Below the pieces are notes generated by a model that was not told the DNA's origin, searched no databases, and saw only the letters and a list, made by a program, of their open reading frames with translations. 49,655 nt of DNA from a virus: positions 1 through 49,655 of the IMG/VR virus record IMGVR_UViG_3300042503_002198; one strand, 5' to 3'. Both the position numbers and the translations under genes were made by a program. Each line of letters begins with the position of its first letter. Position 1 is the first letter of the stretch. Below are positions 1-9,037 of this stretch, piece by piece.

Positions 1-2
1 CA

Positions 3-455
3 GACATTCAATTTTTTAAACCTTTTTATGATGATATTTTAAAAGAAGTAGACGGTTATGATGCAGCATTTCAAAATGATTATGGTGGAGGTGTTAATAC
101 TGGTTTCTTTATAATGAAATCTACACCAAAAACCAGAGCTTTTTTAAAAACAGTTGAAGGTAATTTAGAAAAATTTCCAGAAGAACAAGTTTGTTTTAAT
201 CATTTGATTCAAAATTTTTCACAATACGAAAAAATTTCATTTAATTGTAAATTCTTACCAAGAAGATATTGGACTTATGGCGAAAAAGCCATAACACCAA
301 AGCCTAATGGCGAACCATATAGTATTTGGGATGGAAATGATGCAGATTTTGAAATACCTAAAGATATTATTATGCATCATGGAAATTGGACAAATACATT
401 TGCCAATAAAATTAAATTATTAGATTTGGTTAGGTTAAAATATGAAAAACTTTGA
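3..455 (+). CDS. glycosyltransferase, GT-A nucleotide-diphospho-sugar transferase type (5' end outside window)
   Basis: The reading frame is open from the left edge (first whole codon at base 3), so the N-terminus is missing and the ATG at 114 is internal. The visible part starts with DIQFFKPF, which looks like the end of a DxD metal/sugar-nucleotide motif followed by the usual hydrophobic strand. GGGVNTGFFIMK is then typical of the 'N-x-G-F-F' acceptor-side loop of the PF03407/GT77-like nucleotide-diphospho-sugar transferases, and EEQVCFNHLI follows as in that family. It probably transfers a sugar from a nucleotide donor. It is the first visible gene of a run of sugar-modifying genes and overlaps the next gene by 14 nt. 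Family assignment is by motif only; donor and acceptor are unknown. Confidence 0.7.
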   Translation, partial: DIQFFKPFYDDILKEVDGYDAAFQNDYGGGVNTGFFIMKSTPKTRAFLKTVEGNLEKFPEEQVCFNHLIQNFSQYEKISFNCKFLPRRYWTYGEKAITPKPNGEPYSIWDGNDADFEIPKDIIMHHGNWTNTFANKIKLLDLVRLKYEKL

Positions 456-1320
456 AAAATTTGTTATTGAAACACAACAAAATCCGTATCCGCCATACCA
501 CAAAGGAAAATATTTGGAACAATATTTTATTGATTATTATTTTAAACATAAAAATGAATTTAAAAATTCTAACCATGAGTTTATACCCGTATGTTGGACG
601 GATATCTATTTGCATAGAGCAGATTTAATAAACGATCTACAATTAGAATTAGACAAATTAGATCAATCAAGAAAATATTTTACAGTATCTCAACACGACG
701 ATGCTCCATTTCAAAAATTACCACCTAACACTAAAAACTATTCTGCTGGAGGTAATCAACCAAACATAACACCTATTCCTTTAATTTGCAGTCCAATACC
801 AAACATACCAGATTGCACAAAAAAAGACGTTTTCTGTAGCTTTGTAGGAAGTATTACTCAACCTATACAAGGATGGGGTAAAATTTCTTATGATATAAGA
901 ATGAACATGCTTGAAACACTTGTTAATGATACAAAATATACTTTAAAACCCAAGCATTGGTCACCAAAAATAAACGAAGAAAGAAAAGATTTATTTTTAG
1001 ATTTAACTTCTAGAAGTAAATTTACATTATGTCCTCGCGGCTACGGTGCTACTAGTTTTCGTTTATATGAAGCCATGCAAATGAAATCAATACCAGTTTA
1101 TATTTTTTACAAAAAACCACATTTGCCATTTTCTAACAAGATAGATTGGAATAAAATTGCTATTTTAATTGATTATGATAATATTAATCAAATAAATAAC
1201 ATATTAACCAATATTTCTGATGAGAAATATCAAGAAATGGTAAATTACACATCAGAAATTTATTCTGATTATTTTTCTTTAGAAGGAGCTAGTAAACAAA
1301 TTTTAGAAAGTTTAAAATGA
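442..1320 (+). CDS. exostosin-like glycosyltransferase (GT47 type)
   Basis: 292 aa. The C-terminal half carries the exostosin-family signature: FVGS near residue 133, then SKFTLCPRGYGATSFRLYEA around residues 193-212, followed by IPVYIFY. This is the GT-B nucleotide-sugar-binding half of exostosin proteins (PF03016). No signal peptide or membrane segment is seen, so it should act in the host cytoplasm. The start ATG overlaps the upstream gene by 14 nt and the stop overlaps the next start (ATGA), so it is translated as part of the glycosylation operon. The acceptor is unknown: host surface glycan, phage virion protein or modified DNA are all possible. Confidence 0.75.
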   Translation: MKNFEKFVIETQQNPYPPYHKGKYLEQYFIDYYFKHKNEFKNSNHEFIPVCWTDIYLHRADLINDLQLELDKLDQSRKYFTVSQHDDAPFQKLPPNTKNYSAGGNQPNITPIPLICSPIPNIPDCTKKDVFCSFVGSITQPIQGWGKISYDIRMNMLETLVNDTKYTLKPKHWSPKINEERKDLFLDLTSRSKFTLCPRGYGATSFRLYEAMQMKSIPVYIFYKKPHLPFSNKIDWNKIAILIDYDNINQINNILTNISDEKYQEMVNYTSEIYSDYFSLEGASKQILESLK

Positions 1321-2090
1321 AAAAAATATTATTTGTTATAGCAAAATATAATGATGATCGTCAAAAAATATTTGATGAGATTATTTCTCCCAGAAATAAA
1401 AAATATGCTGAAAAGCATAACTTTAAATACATTGAAATAAAAAATGAACACACAATCTCTTTGTATCGAAATAACCCTACATGGTGGAAATTTACTATTG
1501 TTAAAGATTTAATAGATAATAATAAAGTATCTGATGGTGATATTATAGCCCATATTGATGCTGATATGTATTTTGTAAAAGATGATGTTTCTATTGAAAC
1601 TCCTAAATCCTTTTCTTATGCTATTGATAGTGGAAACACCCACTGTATGGGATGGTATAGTATAAGAGTTAATGATTGGTCTAAAAAATTAATAGAAAAC
1701 ATTTTATCTCAAGAGAGATATGATAAACTTTCTAATAAAATTTCTATCCATGAAAGATTTCAAACACATTCTAGTTTTTGGCATGAATTTAGAGAACAAG
1801 CAAGTTGGTATAGTTTGGCTGGAATAAAAAGACATTCCGATAAATCATTTTGGGATTATCCAAATAATGGATATCATAGCGAATATAACGAAGATGTAAT
1901 TTATTCCATTGAAGACTTAAATAACAATGTTCACATTTTTCCTACAGGGTTTAATGTTACAGAATGGGAAGGAGAAAGTAGTTGTCAATTTGATATAAAT
2001 AAAACACCTAAAGAAAATGTTGTTATAAGACATTTTGCTGGTGGGCAAGATTGGAAAAATGTTAAAAATTGGTTGAATGAAAAAAATTAA
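1317..2090 (+). CDS. glycosyltransferase, GT34-like (GMA12/MNN10 type)
   Basis: 257 aa. A GT-A fold is suggested by the DxD-type motif in IIAHIDADMYFVKDD (about residues 77-91), preceded by the W-W-K-F segment common in GT34 galactosyl/mannosyltransferases. Later SFWHEFREQASWY and FWDYPNNGYHSEYN match the acceptor-loop region of PF05637 proteins, where an aspartate/tryptophan cluster is usual. Start and stop are joined to both neighbours (4 nt overlap upstream, 14 nt downstream). Sugar specificity cannot be read from sequence. Some other GT-A family with a DADM motif is a possible alternative. Confidence 0.6.
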   Translation: MKKILFVIAKYNDDRQKIFDEIISPRNKKYAEKHNFKYIEIKNEHTISLYRNNPTWWKFTIVKDLIDNNKVSDGDIIAHIDADMYFVKDDVSIETPKSFSYAIDSGNTHCMGWYSIRVNDWSKKLIENILSQERYDKLSNKISIHERFQTHSSFWHEFREQASWYSLAGIKRHSDKSFWDYPNNGYHSEYNEDVIYSIEDLNNNVHIFPTGFNVTEWEGESSCQFDINKTPKENVVIRHFAGGQDWKNVKNWLNEKN

Positions 2091-2982
2091 AATAAATTTT
2101 GTTGATTTTTGGGGAAATTTTTTAAAAGATGACAATTATTTTTATAATCTTTTAAAAACTAAATATGATGTTGAAATAGATGAAAAACATCCAGATGTTT
2201 TGTTTTTTTCTGTAGACTATGGAAACACTAGAGAAAGATTCAAATATAATAATTGCTTAAAAGTTTTTTATACAGGAGAAGATATAGCTCCAAATTGGGA
2301 AGAATGTGATTTGGCTTATACTTTTCGTCATTCTGAAGATCCTAGAGAATATAGACTTCCGTTATGGGCATTATATTTGAATTGGTTTAATCGACCATAT
2401 AATGATGATAGAGATCAAGCATTACTTTGGGATATTAACGCTTTTTTAAATAAACCAACACAAGTCGATAAACCCAATTTTTGTGCATTTATAAACACTC
2501 AGCCAAAAGGAAAACGTGTTGAATTTGTTCCAAAATTAATGCAGTATAAAAAAGTAGACTGTGCTGGTCCTTTATATCACAATACACCATATACAATTAC
2601 CGATAAAAATGGAAATTGGGCAAGAGGAGATCAAAAATATAAAGTGGAGTGGATGTCCTCATATAAATTCGCAATAGCTATGGAGAACTGTTCTTCGCTT
2701 GGATATTGTACAGAAAAAATAATCCATGCAATGTTTTCTAATTCTATTCCGATTTATTGGGGATCAGAAAGTGTTATAAATGATTTTAATCCAAACTCTT
2801 TTATTAACTGTCACGATTATAATTCTGATGAAGAAGTTATTGAAAAAATTAAAGAGTTGGACACTGATAATAAAAAATATGCTAAAATGCTTATGGGTGA
2901 ACCTTGGTTTAATAATAATAAAATTCCTGATTTTGTTCAACCAGACTCTGTTATTAAATTACTTTCAGACAAAATTAACTAA
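2077..2982 (+). CDS. alpha-1,3-fucosyltransferase-like (GT10)
   Basis: 301 aa. The C-terminal half has the hallmark GT10 motif: YKFAIAMENCSSLGYCTEKI (about residues 197-216) followed by IPIYWGSESV. In known GT10 enzymes the equivalent KF-x-x-x-x-EN-S-x-x-x-Y-x-TEK binds GDP-fucose. The N-terminal half has FYTGEDIAPNWEECD, also typical (the E-N/D-x-x-P acceptor-side loop). It is predicted to transfer fucose from host GDP-fucose to an oligosaccharide acceptor. It overlaps the preceding gene by 14 nt and the next by 1 nt (TAATG). No membrane anchor is visible. This is one of the clearest family assignments in the island. Confidence 0.85.
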   Translation: MKKIKINFVDFWGNFLKDDNYFYNLLKTKYDVEIDEKHPDVLFFSVDYGNTRERFKYNNCLKVFYTGEDIAPNWEECDLAYTFRHSEDPREYRLPLWALYLNWFNRPYNDDRDQALLWDINAFLNKPTQVDKPNFCAFINTQPKGKRVEFVPKLMQYKKVDCAGPLYHNTPYTITDKNGNWARGDQKYKVEWMSSYKFAIAMENCSSLGYCTEKIIHAMFSNSIPIYWGSESVINDFNPNSFINCHDYNSDEEVIEKIKELDTDNKKYAKMLMGEPWFNNNKIPDFVQPDSVIKLLSDKIN

Positions 2983-3692
2983 TGAAACCAGATAAAATTT
3001 ATATAGTTCACTATACAAAATTAAAAGAAAGATATGAAAATATTTTTCCTTTTTTAGAATCTTGTAAAGTTCCTTATGAGTTTATTACAGATTATGATAA
3101 AGAAGATTTAAATGAAAACTTGCTAAAACAATTTTATTTAGGAGATGAAGAAAAATTTTTAAATAAAATAAACTATTCTTACAATTTTTTAAATTGTAAC
3201 TACAGGATTTTAAATGAAGCAGAAATATCTTGTACAATCAAACATTTGGTAGCTATTAAAAAACTATCAGAAGAATGTTCTAATTTTGGGTTAATTTTAG
3301 AAGATGATGCAATTTTTTATGAAAATTTTAACAAAAATTATAAAAAGTGTTTTGAAGAAACTCCTAATGATTGGGATGCTATATTTTTAGGAGAAGGATG
3401 TGGAGTTAATTTCCAAACATCTAAAATATTAAACGGGGAAAAAATATCAGAAAATTGTTATAATGTTCCCCACCCCGCTACAAATTGTGCAGAAGCATAT
3501 TTAATGAAACCAAATATTGCTAAAAAGGTTTATGAAGAATCTATACCATTTCAGTTAGTATCTGATTGGGAATTGGGTTATCAATTTCATAAATTAAATT
3601 GTAAAATTTATTGGTGGTATCCTTCTTTAGTAACCCAAGGATCAAGAAATGGGAAATATCAATCTACTTTAGATTTTGGTCAAAGAAATTAA
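2982..3692 (+). CDS. glycosyltransferase family 25 protein (LPS-type)
   Basis: 236 aa. The N-terminus KIYIVHYTKLKERYENI is the GT25 opening strand. AEISCTIKHLVAIKKL (about residues 75-90) matches the 'GxxGCxxSH' region, and LILEDDAIF contains the metal-binding ExD-type motif. HPATNCAEAYLMKP corresponds to the conserved 'GTxAYxIs' segment. GT25 enzymes usually transfer galactose or glucose to LPS or proteins. It ends the first run of overlapped genes; 34 nt then separate it from the FkbM gene, which has its own promoter-like sequence. Confidence 0.75.
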   Translation: MKPDKIYIVHYTKLKERYENIFPFLESCKVPYEFITDYDKEDLNENLLKQFYLGDEEKFLNKINYSYNFLNCNYRILNEAEISCTIKHLVAIKKLSEECSNFGLILEDDAIFYENFNKNYKKCFEETPNDWDAIFLGEGCGVNFQTSKILNGEKISENCYNVPHPATNCAEAYLMKPNIAKKVYEESIPFQLVSDWELGYQFHKLNCKIYWWYPSLVTQGSRNGKYQSTLDFGQRN

Positions 3693-3695
3693 AAA

Positions 3696-3723
3696 TTGAT
3701 TTTTATATAAAAAAGTGTAAAAT
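3696..3723 (+). promoter_or_regulatory. sigma70-like promoter of the methyltransferase gene
   Basis: TTGATT (3696-3701), 16 bp spacer, TAAAAT (3718-3723), then only 6 nt to the ATG at 3730. The predicted transcript start falls on or next to the start codon. The hexamers are good but this is AT-rich DNA; the identical geometry at other gene heads raises confidence. Confidence 0.5.
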
Positions 3724-3729
3724 ATTTTG

Positions 3730-4398
3730 ATGATAGATATTTTTACAGATCAACAATATTCCAGTCGATATAATCAGTTTGGCGGTGCTCCAAGACCGCA
3801 ACCTTCAGACTTTGCACTACATTACTTTAAAGATAAAAAAAACGGTTTCTTTGTCGATGTAGGGGCTTTTGATGGGGTTACTTGGAGCAATTCATTAACA
3901 TTCGAATTAAATTTTGGTTGGGATGGAATTTGTTTAGAACCGCATCCAAGAGCATTTAAAGAGCTATCAGAACAAAGAAAATGTAAATGTTTAAATTATG
4001 CGGTATCTGATAAAAATGGTGAATTTGATTTTTTAATTGTTGAGGGAGAATCAGAAATGTTAAGTGGACTAGTTGATACATATGATCCTAGACATAAAAA
4101 TCGATTAGAAGAAGAAACAAATAAATTCAACGATAATATAGTCATTAAAAAAATTCCTTGCAAAACAATAACAAATCTTATGCAAGAAATGGGAAAAACC
4201 CATATAGACTATCTTTCTATTGATACGGAAGGTTCTGAGTTAAAGGTTATGGATGGTGTTGATTTTAATTTAATTACGGTAGATTTAATTAGCATGGAAT
4301 GTAACTTTGAAATCGAACCCATTTCAAAATATATGTCAGATAAAGGATATAAATTTATCCAAAGAGTTTGCGCTGATGTTTTTTATTCAAAAAAATGA
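3730..4398 (+). CDS. FkbM-family SAM-dependent methyltransferase
   Basis: 222 aa from the ATG at 3730; a TTG three bases upstream is possible but less likely. FFVDVGAFDGVTWSNSL is the SAM-binding glycine loop, GICLEPHPRAFKEL is the second strand with the acidic ribose ligand, and DYLSIDTEGSELKVMDG is the FkbM signature (IDxEGxE). Such enzymes O-methylate sugars or sugar-like acceptors, so it fits the surrounding glycosyltransferases. It begins a second operon segment with its own promoter-like sequence and overlaps the next gene by 4 nt (ATGA). Confidence 0.85.
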   Translation: MIDIFTDQQYSSRYNQFGGAPRPQPSDFALHYFKDKKNGFFVDVGAFDGVTWSNSLTFELNFGWDGICLEPHPRAFKELSEQRKCKCLNYAVSDKNGEFDFLIVEGESEMLSGLVDTYDPRHKNRLEEETNKFNDNIVIKKIPCKTITNLMQEMGKTHIDYLSIDTEGSELKVMDGVDFNLITVDLISMECNFEIEPISKYMSDKGYKFIQRVCADVFYSKK

Positions 4399-5252
4399 CA
4401 TATACATTGTTTGATTATGTTGATTGTGAATTTTTTTATTTAAAAAATATAATCGATAATTTAAATCTTAACGATGATTACAATGTAATTGCTGGAATTA
4501 TTCATACAAAAAAAGAAGCAAAAGATGTTTTAAATAAAATTGATCCAAACAAAAAAAATATTTTAATCCAAATATCAGAAGAAACAGAAGGTCCGTATTA
4601 TTCAGATTTATATGATATGTTTTATAAAGTTTTTAGAACTTATAATAACAACGGTAAAATTGATAATAAAAAGATATTTCCGATACCATGCGGCCACATA
4701 TCAAGATTTCTTTCAAAATCAATTCAAAATGAAGTAGAATTACCAATTTTAAAAAATATAAACGAAAGAGTATATGACATTTTTTTTACTGGACAGCACC
4801 ATCAAGGATTAGAAAACAAAGAAAGATATTATTGTAATGAAAACATTAAAAAATTAAAAACTTTTAAAACATTAACTAGTTTAACAAATGGGTTTGGCCA
4901 AGGTTATGATTTAAATCAATATTATTCTATCTTAAATAATTCAAAAATAAGTGCAGTACCTTGTGGTTATTCGGTAAGAGAATCTTTTAGATTTTTTGAG
5001 TCTTTTATGATGGGCTGTATTGTAGTAACAACGCTTCCATTTAATAGTGATGACTATACTAACATTTGGTATTATAAAAATTGTCCTGCAATTTATATCC
5101 CATCTTGGGATTGTCTAAATGAAGAACTATTGACAAATATTTTAGAAAACCAAGAAGATATTTTTAATAAAAACTTGAAATATTATAAAAATAGCTTATC
5201 ATTAGAAGCAGTTGCAAAATATATAACCAGTAAAATTTTAGAAACAGAATAA
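4395..5252 (+). CDS. exostosin-like glycosyltransferase, divergent
   Basis: 285 aa. The C-terminal half contains YDIFFTGQHHQG (about residues 127-138), then SKISAVPCGYSVRESFRFFE followed by GCIVVTTLPF. This is the same arrangement as the exostosin GT-B domain of the gene at 442, with a poorer match. The N-terminal 110 residues are not recognised. It overlaps the FkbM gene by 4 nt and ends 1 nt before the next gene. A GT-B enzyme is likely; the sugar is unknown. A non-catalytic relative cannot be excluded. Confidence 0.55.
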   Translation: MTYTLFDYVDCEFFYLKNIIDNLNLNDDYNVIAGIIHTKKEAKDVLNKIDPNKKNILIQISEETEGPYYSDLYDMFYKVFRTYNNNGKIDNKKIFPIPCGHISRFLSKSIQNEVELPILKNINERVYDIFFTGQHHQGLENKERYYCNENIKKLKTFKTLTSLTNGFGQGYDLNQYYSILNNSKISAVPCGYSVRESFRFFESFMMGCIVVTTLPFNSDDYTNIWYYKNCPAIYIPSWDCLNEELLTNILENQEDIFNKNLKYYKNSLSLEAVAKYITSKILETE

Positions 5253-5253
5253 T

Positions 5254-5859
5254 ATGAAATCATTGTCAGAAATTATGCAAGAGTTTGGTAGCGATAAAAG
5301 TACCAGACATACATATACAAATATTTATGAAAAATATTTTTTACCTTTAAAAGAAAAAAATATATTGTTATTTGAGTTAGGATTAGGAACTAATAATACT
5401 GATGTTCCAAGCAATATGGGTTTAGAGGGTAAACCAGGAGCATCCTTAAGAGGATGGAAAGAATATTTTCTAAATGGACAAATTTATGGAGCAGATATTG
5501 ATAAAAGAATTTTATTTTTTGAAGATAGAATTAAAACTTTTTATGTTGATCAAGGCGATATCAATCAAATTGAAGAACTATGGAATAATAAAGATTTAAA
5601 ATCAATTGATTTTGATATTATAATTGATGATGGTGTTCATCAACCAGACCCAACTTTTGTTTTTTTAAAATATAGCATACAAAAACTTAAATCTGGTGGT
5701 TTATATTTTATCGAAGATATAAACGTAGCACTTATTTCTTATTATAATCAAGTTTTATCTTCTTTTGGTACCAAATTAGGATTTAGCCATGAAATTTTAG
5801 ATTTATCAACACCAGAAAATTCAGTAGATAACGTTTTAGCAGTTTTAATAAAAAATTAA
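5254..5859 (+). CDS. class I SAM methyltransferase (MycE/TylF-like sugar O-methyltransferase type)
   Basis: 201 aa. FELGLGTNN (about residues 40-48) is the SAM-binding loop, GASLRGWKEYF and IYGADID match the strand 2 region, and FDIIIDDGVHQPDPT (about 124-138) is the conserved acidic metal/catalytic region of macrolide-sugar O-methyltransferases such as MycE. LKSGGLYFIEDI follows. In characterised relatives this domain methylates a sugar hydroxyl using magnesium. It closes the glycan-modification island and lies 14 nt before the gp46-like gene. Confidence 0.7.
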   Translation: MKSLSEIMQEFGSDKSTRHTYTNIYEKYFLPLKEKNILLFELGLGTNNTDVPSNMGLEGKPGASLRGWKEYFLNGQIYGADIDKRILFFEDRIKTFYVDQGDINQIEELWNNKDLKSIDFDIIIDDGVHQPDPTFVFLKYSIQKLKSGGLYFIEDINVALISYYNQVLSSFGTKLGFSHEILDLSTPENSVDNVLAVLIKN

Positions 5860-5873
5860 TACTATAAAATTTA

Positions 5874-7670
5874 ATGAAAAAAATTACTTTTGAAAAAGTA
5901 GAAATTAAAAATTTTTTATCAATTGGAAATCAAGGAATTGAATTAAATTTTAATAAAGGAATTAATTTAATTAATGGTCTTAATAAAGACAATCAAAGCA
6001 AAAACGGAGTTGGTAAGAGTACCATAGCTGATGCTGTATTTTGGGGTCTTTTTGGAACTCCTATCAGAGAAATTAAAAAAGAAAAACTCCAACACAATAA
6101 AAATGATAAAAATTGCTCTGTTTCTTTAACATTTTTGGTTAAATCGGAAACGGAAAGTAAAAAATATACAATTTTTAGAAATTTAAATCCAAGCAAAGTT
6201 GAAATTTATTGTGAAAATGAAAACATAACACAATCTACAATTCAAAAAAATGACGAATTCATAAAAGCTTTAATCGGCGGTAATGAAGAAGTTTTTAATA
6301 ATAGTGTTATAATGACGGCAAATGGAACTCTTCCATTTATGGCTCAAAAAAAAGTCGATAAAAGAAAATTTATTGAAGGTATTTTACAACTTAATGTTTT
6401 TAGCGAAATGTTGTTAAAAACTAGATCAGAATATAATGAACTCAAAAAAGAAAATGATTTAATCAGTAATCAATTTGTTAACGAACAAAAAAACTTAGAA
6501 ATTTTTGAAAATCAAAAATTAAACGGAGAAAAAGTAAAAAAAGAAAAAGTACAAACATTTAAAGATAAAATAGAAGAAAATAACAAAGCTCTAAATGATT
6601 TAAACAAAAAATTTAATAAAGATTATTCTGATGTAGACCAAAAACTTAAAGATGTTACAGACCAAATTAAACTTTTAAAGAGTGGAGCAGATAAAGAAAA
6701 ACAAAAAAAAGAAACGCTTTACAAACAAAAAACTCAAATTGAATTACAAATCAACCAAAAAAAATTAGAAAAAGAACAATTTTTAAAAAAAGGAAACGCC
6801 TGTCCAACGTGTAATAGAGAATATTGTAAAGAAGACATAGACATAAATTCTAATAAAATTAAAACAATTGATGAAGAAATTGAAACATTAAATACAAAAT
6901 TAAAAAACATTGAACCTTCTGAAAAACAATCACACAAAATGTTGATAAAAATATTTAATGGAATTGAAAAACTAGAAGATCAAAAAAATATTGTTTTAAA
7001 TAAAAAATCAGAATTCTCTTTAATTAAAGAGAAAATAAACAACGTAAAAACAAAAAACAAAGAATATGAAAAGTATATTCAAGATATTTTAAACGAAAAA
7101 AGTGATTACGACAGTAATATCGAATTGACTAAAAATAAAATCAAAGATATTTCTGAAAAATTAGAAAATGTAAAAAAGGAATTACAAATTTTAACATCTG
7201 CTAAATTCATCTTATCAGAAGAAGGAATTAAAACTTTTATTATCAAAAAAATTATTGATATATTAAATTCAAGACTCAACCATTATTTAAAACTTTTAAA
7301 TGCCCCATGTTCTTGTTATTTTGATGAAATGTTTGAAGAAAGTATCTATAATTTAGATAAAAAAGAATGTTCTTATTTTAACTTTAGCGGTGGAGAAAGA
7401 AAAAGAATAGATTTAGCAATTCTTTTTATGTTTCAAGATGTATTAAAAATCCAATCAGGTATTCATTTTAATCTTAATATATATGATGAGTTGTTTGATT
7501 CTGCTTTAGATGATGAAGGATCTGATAAAGTTTTAGAAATATTAAAAAATAAAGTAGAAAAATATGAAGAATCGATATATATTATATCTCACAAAAGTTC
7601 TACAAAATCAAATATAGATAATGTCATTCTTTTAGAAAAAGAAAACGGTGTTACTAAATTGGCAAGTTGA
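5874..7670 (+). CDS. gp46: gp46-like recombination endonuclease subunit (SbcC/Rad50-type ATPase)
   Basis: 598 aa. N-terminal P-loop NGVGKST at residues 44-50, followed by FWGLFGTPIREIKKE as in T4 gp46. A long charged coiled coil (about 180-460) is split by a zinc hook CPTC (C310, C313). The C-terminal half has the ABC signature FSGGERKRIDLA (about 504-515) and a Walker B/D-loop region ending IYDELFDSALDDEG. In T4, gp46 pairs with gp47 to resect DNA ends for recombination-dependent replication; no gp47 gene is in this window. Length is close to T4 gp46 (560 aa). A short AT-rich gap with TATAAA (5863-5868) precedes the start but no clear -35 is seen. Confidence 0.92.
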   Translation: MKKITFEKVEIKNFLSIGNQGIELNFNKGINLINGLNKDNQSKNGVGKSTIADAVFWGLFGTPIREIKKEKLQHNKNDKNCSVSLTFLVKSETESKKYTIFRNLNPSKVEIYCENENITQSTIQKNDEFIKALIGGNEEVFNNSVIMTANGTLPFMAQKKVDKRKFIEGILQLNVFSEMLLKTRSEYNELKKENDLISNQFVNEQKNLEIFENQKLNGEKVKKEKVQTFKDKIEENNKALNDLNKKFNKDYSDVDQKLKDVTDQIKLLKSGADKEKQKKETLYKQKTQIELQINQKKLEKEQFLKKGNACPTCNREYCKEDIDINSNKIKTIDEEIETLNTKLKNIEPSEKQSHKMLIKIFNGIEKLEDQKNIVLNKKSEFSLIKEKINNVKTKNKEYEKYIQDILNEKSDYDSNIELTKNKIKDISEKLENVKKELQILTSAKFILSEEGIKTFIIKKIIDILNSRLNHYLKLLNAPCSCYFDEMFEESIYNLDKKECSYFNFSGGERKRIDLAILFMFQDVLKIQSGIHFNLNIYDELFDSALDDEGSDKVLEILKNKVEKYEESIYIISHKSSTKSNIDNVILLEKENGVTKLAS

Positions 7671-7698
7671 AAATAATTTTTATTCTATAAATTAAAAT

Positions 7699-9000
7699 AT
7701 GGCTATTAAAATCAAGGAATCTGAACTACCGAAAGACAAATTAGTTTTTCAATATAAACCAGTTAACACAGGGATTCCAAATCCTCCTCCAGGATTACCA
7801 GTAGGGTTTCCAACATATAGCCATGTTTCTTTGCAACCAATAAAATTTCCAGAACCACCACCAATCGAAATGCCAGAAGCAAAACTTCCAAGAGCAATAA
7901 ACTATTATGCTGATTACGGTGGATGTGGTTTTTGGAGAATGATTTGGCCAGAATTTCTTTTGAACTCCTACCAGAGAATGTGCATTAGCGGATTAACAAG
8001 TATGGTTTTGGATTTGAGATTTTATCAGCATCTAAAAGCAATTAGAATGCAGCGTCAAGCAACACCAGTTCAAAAAGAATTTATTAAAGAATTACGTAAG
8101 GCCAGTTCACAACTTAAATTTAAACTTCTTTATGAAGTAGATGATATTGTTTTTAAAGATGATATCCCAGATTATAATCGTTGCAAAGATGCATTTGTCG
8201 ATCCACAAATTGTTCAGAGTATTTTAGAAATTATGGGGATGGTTGATGAAATAACTGTTACTTGCAAATACATGAAAGAGTATTATCAAGAAAAAACAGG
8301 AAATAAAAACATTACTGTTATTCCTAATTATGCTCCTAAGTTTTGGTTAGATCGTTTTTATAACGAAAAAAACATAGAGCGTTTATATGAAAAAAATAAA
8401 CGTAGACCAAGAATTCTTTATGCTGGTTCTGGAACACATATCGATGTTTTAAATAGAACAGGATTAAATGATGATTTTAAACACGTTACAGATGCTATAA
8501 TTAAAGCCAGAAAGAAATTTAAATTTGTATGGAAAGGATGTTTTCCATTGGCACTCAAACCTTATATCGATAACGGAGAAATGGAATATATCGATTGGTC
8601 GCCATTACCAGATTATCCAAGAGGCTTGTTTGAAACAGATTGTAATGCTGTTTTTGCGCCTCTACAAGACAATGTATTCAATAGATCAAAGAGTAATATT
8701 AAAATGGTAGAATCGGGAGGAATTGGTCTTCCTGGCGCATATCAGGACATGTGTACATACGAGGAAGCTGAGTTTAGATTTAAAACAGGGGATGACTTAA
8801 TAGATCACTTAACATATATCACCTCAGATTTTGACAGATACATGAAGCTTTCCAAAAAAGCCAGACAATTCACTGAAGGATTATGGTTGGAAGACCATTT
8901 AAATGAGTATGAAGCTTTGTATGTTACAGATTTTGGATCTAAAGAAAGAAAACAAATGGCTCCAGAAATTATTAAAAATAATCCAGATCAAGACATATAA
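7699..9000 (+). CDS. GT-B glycosyltransferase (GT4-like) inside the replication block
   Basis: 433 aa. The first 80 residues are proline-rich and low complexity (PNPPPGLPVGFP, PEPPPIEMPEAKLP). The rest looks like a GT-B enzyme: LLYEVDDIVF (about 145-154), VIPNYAP at the end of the first domain, ILYAGSGTHID (about 238-248) opening the second Rossmann domain, then ADCNA-type NAVFAPLQDNVFNRSKSNIK and a glycine-rich loop as in GT4 proteins. It sits between gp46 and DNA polymerase rather than with the other sugar genes, so it may have a separate target, for example DNA or a virion protein. No beta-glucosyltransferase similarity is claimed. Confidence 0.6.
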   Translation: MAIKIKESELPKDKLVFQYKPVNTGIPNPPPGLPVGFPTYSHVSLQPIKFPEPPPIEMPEAKLPRAINYYADYGGCGFWRMIWPEFLLNSYQRMCISGLTSMVLDLRFYQHLKAIRMQRQATPVQKEFIKELRKASSQLKFKLLYEVDDIVFKDDIPDYNRCKDAFVDPQIVQSILEIMGMVDEITVTCKYMKEYYQEKTGNKNITVIPNYAPKFWLDRFYNEKNIERLYEKNKRRPRILYAGSGTHIDVLNRTGLNDDFKHVTDAIIKARKKFKFVWKGCFPLALKPYIDNGEMEYIDWSPLPDYPRGLFETDCNAVFAPLQDNVFNRSKSNIKMVESGGIGLPGAYQDMCTYEEAEFRFKTGDDLIDHLTYITSDFDRYMKLSKKARQFTEGLWLEDHLNEYEALYVTDFGSKERKQMAPEIIKNNPDQDI

Positions 9001-9003
9001 ATC

Positions 9004-9031
9004 TTGATTTTATCCAAAAAAATAGTAGACT
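9004..9031 (+). promoter_or_regulatory. possible sigma70-like promoter of the DNA polymerase gene
   Basis: TTGATT (9004-9009), 16 bp, TAGACT (9026-9031), 6 nt to the ATG. The -10 is imperfect. The -35 overlaps the right arm of a weak AT-rich inverted repeat (8987-8993 with 9002-9008). Confidence 0.35.
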
Positions 9032-9037
9032 TGGTGA

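Noticed and set aside
8987-9008. Inverted repeat ATCAAGA/TCTTGAT after the GT-B gene as a terminator
   Set aside because: Seven AT-rich pairs and an 8 nt loop, with no strong T-run; too weak, and it overlaps a possible promoter.
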